Assembly: GCA_026986085.1 (NCBI GenBank)
Contig: JALSPE010000036.1
Location: 1 to 16,220 of the forward strand
Direction of reading: 5' to 3'
DNA: 16,220 nt
Source of the DNA: Campylobacteraceae bacterium
Lineage (GTDB): Bacteria > Campylobacterota > Campylobacteria > Campylobacterales > Sulfurovaceae
Numbering within the stretch: the stretch's first letter is position 1; every line of letters begins with the position of its first letter. Of the stretch, positions 12,391 through 16,220 are shown one piece after another. A model generated the notes under the pieces. It did no database searches and had not been told where the DNA came from. It saw only the letters and a program-made list of their open reading frames with translations. The position numbers were made by a program, and so were the translations under genes.

Positions 12391-14013
12391 ATGCAAACAA
12401 AATTTATATTTGTAACAGGTGGAGTTTTAAGCTCATTAGGAAAAGGAATAGCAGCTGCTAGTATAGGAACTCTTTTAAAAGCATCTGGTAAATCTATTGG
12501 TATTTTAAAATTAGACCCATATATAAATGTAGATCCAGGAACTATGTCGCCACTAGAACATGGAGAGGTTTTTGTAACTAAAGATGGAGCTGAGACAGAT
12601 TTAGATTTAGGACACTATGAGAGATTTTTAAACACATCTTTAACAAAAGCTAATAACTTTACAACAGGAAGAGTATATCTATCTGTTTTAGAAAAAGAGA
12701 GAAGAGGCGAGTATTTAGGTAAAACTATACAAGTTATTCCACATATTACAGATGAGATAAAAAGTAGAATTTACAAAGCTGGAGAGGGTAAAGATATACT
12801 TATAGTTGAGCTTGGTGGAACTGTAGGAGATATAGAGGGCTTACCATTTTTAGAGACAATAAGACAAATAAAGCATGAATTGGGTTCTAAAAATGTTATG
12901 AATATTCACTTGACTCTACTTCCATATATTAGAGCTGCAGGAGAGCTTAAAACAAAACCTACACAACACTCTGTAGGAGAACTTCGTCGTATTGGTATTA
13001 CACCAAATATGATAATTTTAAGAAGCGAGCAGACAATTCCTAAAGATATAAAAGATAAAATAGCTTACAGTTGTGATATTGATAGAGAATCTGTAATAGA
13101 AGCAGTCGATGCTGCTACAATTTATAGAGTGCCTTTAAATTTTTTGGCTCAGGATATATTAACACCAATATCTAAACAGTTAGAGTTAGGTAGTTTAAAA
13201 CCTGATATTGCCATTTGGAACGATTTGGTAAATAAGATACTACACCCATCAGGTAGTATAAAAATAGCATTTGTTGGTAAATATTTAGATTTAAAAGAGT
13301 CGTATAAATCTTTAACAGAGGCTTTAATTCACGCAGGTGCAAATTTAGATTTAAAAGTTGATATAACTTGGGTAGATAGCGAAGAGGTTGAAGAGGATGG
13401 TGCCTCTAAATATTTAGAGAGTGTAGATGGAGTTTTAGTTGCTGGTGGATTTGGTCAAAGAGGAGTTGAGGGTAAGATAAAGGCTATTGAGTATGCAAGA
13501 GTAAATAAGATTCCATATTTGGGGATATGTTTAGGAATGCAACTTGCATTAATTGAGTTTGCAAGAAATGTAGCCAAAATAGCAGATGCAACATCTGTAG
13601 AGTTTGATGAAGATACTAAAAATCCTCTTGTTTATCTAATCGATAGTTTTATTGATGCAAATGGAGAGCATCAAGTTAGAACAAACAAATCTCCACTTGG
13701 TGGAACAATGAGGCTTGGAGAGTATAAATGCGAAGTAAAAGAGGGCTCAAACCTCTTTAAAGCATACAATAGCTCTATAATTTATGAGAGACATCGCCAC
13801 AGATATGAAGCAAACCCTAAATATAGAGAGCAGTTAGAGTCTTGTGGATTAGAGGTAACGGGTGAGTCTAATGGATTGATAGAGGTTATTGAGGTAAAAG
13901 AGCATCCTTGGTTTATGGGTGTTCAGTTTCATCCAGAGTTTACTTCAAGATTGCAAAATCCAAACCCATCTATTTTAGCCTTTGTAAAAGCTATAAAAGA
14001 GCTTAATGAGTAA
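12391..14013 (+). CDS. pyrG: CTP synthase
   Basis: The protein has 540 residues, full length. The N-terminal synthase domain begins FIFVTGGVLSSLGKG (ATP P-loop) and continues LKLDPYINVDPGTMSP and GAETDLDLGHYERF. The C-terminal class I glutamine amidotransferase domain has the nucleophile Cys380 in YLGICLGMQ and the His/Glu pair in VQFHPEF (about 515-520). The enzyme makes CTP from UTP, ATP and glutamine. It starts 10 bases after dnaN with AAGAAGAG upstream and overlaps recJ by 8 bases. pyrG-recJ adjacency is a conserved arrangement in Campylobacterota (for example, Campylobacter jejuni and Helicobacter pylori). Confidence 0.98.
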   Translation: MQTKFIFVTGGVLSSLGKGIAAASIGTLLKASGKSIGILKLDPYINVDPGTMSPLEHGEVFVTKDGAETDLDLGHYERFLNTSLTKANNFTTGRVYLSVLEKERRGEYLGKTIQVIPHITDEIKSRIYKAGEGKDILIVELGGTVGDIEGLPFLETIRQIKHELGSKNVMNIHLTLLPYIRAAGELKTKPTQHSVGELRRIGITPNMIILRSEQTIPKDIKDKIAYSCDIDRESVIEAVDAATIYRVPLNFLAQDILTPISKQLELGSLKPDIAIWNDLVNKILHPSGSIKIAFVGKYLDLKESYKSLTEALIHAGANLDLKVDITWVDSEEVEEDGASKYLESVDGVLVAGGFGQRGVEGKIKAIEYARVNKIPYLGICLGMQLALIEFARNVAKIADATSVEFDEDTKNPLVYLIDSFIDANGEHQVRTNKSPLGGTMRLGEYKCEVKEGSNLFKAYNSSIIYERHRHRYEANPKYREQLESCGLEVTGESNGLIEVIEVKEHPWFMGVQFHPEFTSRLQNPNPSILAFVKAIKELNE

Positions 14014-15586
14014 TCAAGATAGAGTTTTAAAAAAAGAGGATATATTTAAAGCTCTATACAATCGCCACAATGGCAACTTTGTAACACTTAAAAATTTGCC
14101 CCATCCAAATAGTTTTAAAGATATGCAAAGAGCCATTAAGAGAGTTAAAGAGGCTATTTCACTTAATGAAAAGATAGTCTTAATTGGCGATTATGATGTA
14201 GATGGAGTTACGGCAACTACTGTAATAAGAGAGCTTTTTGAGGCAATTGCTTATCCATTAGAGTGGATAATTCCCAATAGATTTAAAGATGGATATGGCA
14301 TAAGTAAAAAGATTATCGATAGAGTAGAGGCAAATTTAATTATTACAGTAGATAATGGCATAGCTGCTGTTGAAGCAGCTGAAATTTGTCAAGATAGGGG
14401 TATAGATTTAATAATTACAGATCATCACACAGTGCCAGAAGTTGCCCCAAAAGCTTATGCAATAGTAAATCAGAAGCAGAGTTCTTGTGGGTTTGAGTAT
14501 AAAGAGATATGTGGAGCTCAAATAGCTTGGTATTTTGCTGCAGCACTTAGTAGAGAGTTAAATGCGAAATTAGATACAAAAGAGTTAATGGGTATCGTAT
14601 CAATAGCTATTGTTGCAGATATAATGCCACTAAATGGAATAAATAGAGCAATGCTACTTGCTGGATTAGAGTATTTAAAACGCTCAAACAGAGCTTTTAT
14701 TAAGGCTCTTAAAAATAGAGGTATAGTTAAAAATACTCTTAACTCTGAGACAATAGCATTTTATATAGCACCTTTGCTAAATAGTGCTGGGCGATTAAAA
14801 GAGGCATCTTTAGCTTCGGATTTTCTATTTTCAAAGTCGGTAGATGAGGCTGAGATTATTTTAAATGAGTTGATATCTCTAAACCAAGAGCGAAAAGAGA
14901 TAGAGAGAGATATCACAAAAGAGGCGCTAAAGCAGGTAAATCCAAATGATAATATAGCAATTGTGTGGGGAAGAGATTGGAGTGAAGGGGTTGTAGGTAT
15001 TGTAGCCTCTAAAGTAGCAGAAACCTATAAAATACCTGCTATAGTTTTAAGCTGTAAAGATGGTATATGTAAAGGTAGTGGAAGAAGTTGGGGAGATTGC
15101 AATTTATATAATTTGTTAGATAAGTCAAGAGAGTATTATTTAAAGTTTGGTGGTCATAAAATGGCGATAGGTATTAGCTTTAAAGAGGAGAAGTTGCCAG
15201 TAATTAAGAGTATTTTAAATATAGAAGCCTCTAAAATGTGTAGCAAAGATTATGTAGATAACACAATTTTAGGCACACTCCCGTTTAGCGAGATAGATTT
15301 TGATTTATTAGAGATATTAGATAAATTTGAGCCATACGGCGAGGCAAACCCAAAACCTAAATTTAGAGCAGTGGTAGATATTTTGGACTCTAGTGATGTT
15401 GGTGAAAGCAAAGAACATAGAAGATATCGATTTAAAGATGATACAGGCAGAATGTTTAGTGCAATAGAGTTTAGAAGCAAAAAGAGCCACGAAAAAGGTG
15501 ATAGAGCAACTATTATTTTTACTATAGGTAAAAATGAGTATAATGGAAATATATATATTAATTTGTATATAGAGGAGATTTTATGA
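14006..15586 (+). CDS. recJ: single-stranded-DNA-specific exonuclease RecJ
   Basis: The protein has 526 residues, somewhat shorter than the 577 of E. coli. DHH-family motifs are present: IGDYDVDGVTAT (62-67 core), VDNG (about 115-118), ITDHH (137-141, the DHH triad) and a further acidic block VADIMPL. The DHHA1 part contains GRSWGDCNLYNLL and FGGHKMAIG. RecJ degrades 5'-ended single strands with Mn2+ or Mg2+ in recombination and mismatch or base-excision repair. The C-terminal OB-like region appears complete. The ATG at 14006 lies within the pyrG end, and its stop overlaps the globin start as ATGA, so the three are translationally coupled. Confidence 0.96.
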   Translation: MSNQDRVLKKEDIFKALYNRHNGNFVTLKNLPHPNSFKDMQRAIKRVKEAISLNEKIVLIGDYDVDGVTATTVIRELFEAIAYPLEWIIPNRFKDGYGISKKIIDRVEANLIITVDNGIAAVEAAEICQDRGIDLIITDHHTVPEVAPKAYAIVNQKQSSCGFEYKEICGAQIAWYFAAALSRELNAKLDTKELMGIVSIAIVADIMPLNGINRAMLLAGLEYLKRSNRAFIKALKNRGIVKNTLNSETIAFYIAPLLNSAGRLKEASLASDFLFSKSVDEAEIILNELISLNQERKEIERDITKEALKQVNPNDNIAIVWGRDWSEGVVGIVASKVAETYKIPAIVLSCKDGICKGSGRSWGDCNLYNLLDKSREYYLKFGGHKMAIGISFKEEKLPVIKSILNIEASKMCSKDYVDNTILGTLPFSEIDFDLLEILDKFEPYGEANPKPKFRAVVDILDSSDVGESKEHRRYRFKDDTGRMFSAIEFRSKKSHEKGDRATIIFTIGKNEYNGNIYINLYIEEIL

Positions 15587-15963
15587 GCAAGTATAACAGA
15601 ATAACAAAAGAGTCTATTAGAGCTATGGTAGATAGCTTCTACCCAACAATTTTAGCAGACCCAATAACAGCACCACCATTTATTGAAAAAGTTGGTAGCG
15701 ATATAGAGTCGGCTGAGTGGAGAGAGCATTTGGAGTTACTGACAAATTTTTGGGCAATGAGCGCTTTGGGCGATTTAGACTACACGGGCTCTCCACTAGC
15801 ACCACACTTTAATTTAGATTTAACAAAAGAGCAGTTTGATAGATGGTTAGAGCTATTTGCTCAAGCAATAGATAGAGTTTATGAGAAAGATGTAGGAGAG
15901 TTCTTTAAACAAAGAAGCCAAAATATAGCTCAAAACTTTATGAGAAATTTGGGTATTAACTGA
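15583..15963 (+). CDS. group III truncated haemoglobin
   Basis: The protein has 126 residues, the size of Campylobacter jejuni Ctb. Landmarks of group III (P) truncated globins are Tyr20 (B10) in DSFYPTIL, His49 (distal E7 region) in EWREHLELL, the FW pair at 56-57, proximal His75 (F8) in SPLAPHFNL, and Trp88 (G8) in FDRWLELF. Such globins bind O2 and NO at a haem b; Ctb is linked to nitrosative stress and oxygen handling. The ATG overlaps the recJ TGA (ATGA) with a GGAG site at about 15573-15576. It is the last gene of the dnaN-pyrG-recJ run, followed after 16 bases by repeat copy E, whose second hairpin looks like its terminator. Confidence 0.9.
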   Translation: MSKYNRITKESIRAMVDSFYPTILADPITAPPFIEKVGSDIESAEWREHLELLTNFWAMSALGDLDYTGSPLAPHFNLDLTKEQFDRWLELFAQAIDRVYEKDVGEFFKQRSQNIAQNFMRNLGIN

Positions 15964-15978
15964 CTCTGTTAAATAATC

Positions 15979-16052
15979 GGATTCTCGAATTTATACGAGG
16001 CAATAAGTTAATGATGCTCCAAATAGATACGAATAAATTCGCGTATCTATTT
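15979..16052 (+). repeat. copy E of the two-hairpin repeat
   Basis: GGATTCTCGAATTTATACGAGGCAATAA aligns with the unit start (hairpin 1 at 15983-16000, with one mismatch and one wobble in the stem). The linker is shortened. The second hairpin, 16021-16052, has arms AAATAGATAC and GTATCTATTT that differ in sequence from copies A and B but still pair. It is single, in the same orientation as the others, and lies between convergent genes. Confidence 0.75.
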
Positions 16053-16055
16053 TTA
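16021..16055. terminator. hairpin terminator after the globin gene
   Basis: AAATAGATAC (16021-16030) pairs with GTATCTATTT (16043-16052). The inner GAAT/ATTC pairs extend it, leaving a 2-base bulge. A T-run (16049-16054) overlaps the right arm. It begins 57 bases after the globin stop and abuts the stop of the convergent gene, so it could serve both directions. Confidence 0.55.
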
Positions 16056-16220
16056 TTGTAAAATATCTATATTTCTTTGGATTGTAGAGTCTATAATATT
16101 TTTATAAATATTCATAATTTCATCTATAATTTCAATAGGGGTTGCGTTGCAAATATCATATATCGTAATAGATATAGAGTTTTGGTTAATAGATATTTCA
16201 ATTTCATCTTTATTATAAAA
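16053..16220 (-). CDS. unidentified protein, C-terminal 55 residues (cut by window end)
   Basis: A minus-strand frame is open from the last base of the window to a TAA at 16053-16055. It encodes a 55-residue end rich in Ile, Asn and Asp/Glu: strands such as EIEISINQNSISITIYD, then a probable helix IEIIDEIMNIYKNIIDSTIQ, ending NIDILQ. The mix of alternating hydrophobic strand and amphipathic helix reads like a real protein, but I do not recognise the family. It is convergent with the globin gene, with repeat copy E directly between the stop codons. Confidence 0.6.
   Translation of the reverse strand, partial: FYNKDEIEISINQNSISITIYDICNATPIEIIDEIMNIYKNIIDSTIQRNIDILQ

Overview
The window is AT-rich DNA from a member of the Campylobacterota (formerly Epsilonproteobacteria). 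This is inferred from the ruvC/dnaA/dnaN region with TTCAC-core DnaA boxes, a pyrG-recJ pair, a sensor kinase with a HQWRQPLN H-box, a YkuD/YafK-like L,D-transpeptidase and a group III truncated haemoglobin. I cannot name the genus.

Left part (1-3938): a DUF1858/DUF2249-like protein, then the complete three-gene AmmeMemoRadiSam cluster (amrA-amrS-amrB) with overlapping genes, then a TSUP/TauE-SafE-type membrane permease. Next (3941-4991) comes a small islet. A tRNA-Ser(GGA) gene on the minus strand has the last 18 nt of its sequence, including CCA, repeated in direct orientation exactly 960 bp downstream of the tRNA 3' end. Between the two copies lie only a VapB-like antitoxin and a VapC PIN toxin. 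This is the architecture left by tRNA-targeted site-specific integration, but no integrase is present. Beyond the tRNA is the 4.5S SRP RNA gene.

Middle (5181-9209): an L,D-transpeptidase-fold protein (minus), a divergent membrane-anchored rhodanese that has Ser in place of the catalytic Cys, and a two-component system (response regulator then kinase, minus). An intergenic repeat family with two CpG-rich hairpins per unit runs through this part. It has two identical 100-bp copies at 6606-6843, one intact and one degenerate copy at 9037-9221 (the former supplying the ruvC stop codon), and another copy at 15979-16052. All copies point the same way and lie at 3' ends of genes.

Right part (9210-16220): ruvC (minus) diverges from dnaA-dnaN-pyrG-recJ-globin (plus). 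DnaA-box-like sites lie on both sides of dnaA. The dnaA-dnaN spacer also holds a DnaA-trio-like tract and an AT-rich stretch, so it is the best candidate for the unwinding site of oriC. Near the origin, gene directions (minus to the left, plus to the right) fit divergent replication. The window ends inside an unidentified minus-strand gene.

The two most notable items are the tRNA-Ser/toxin-antitoxin islet and the two-hairpin repeat family.
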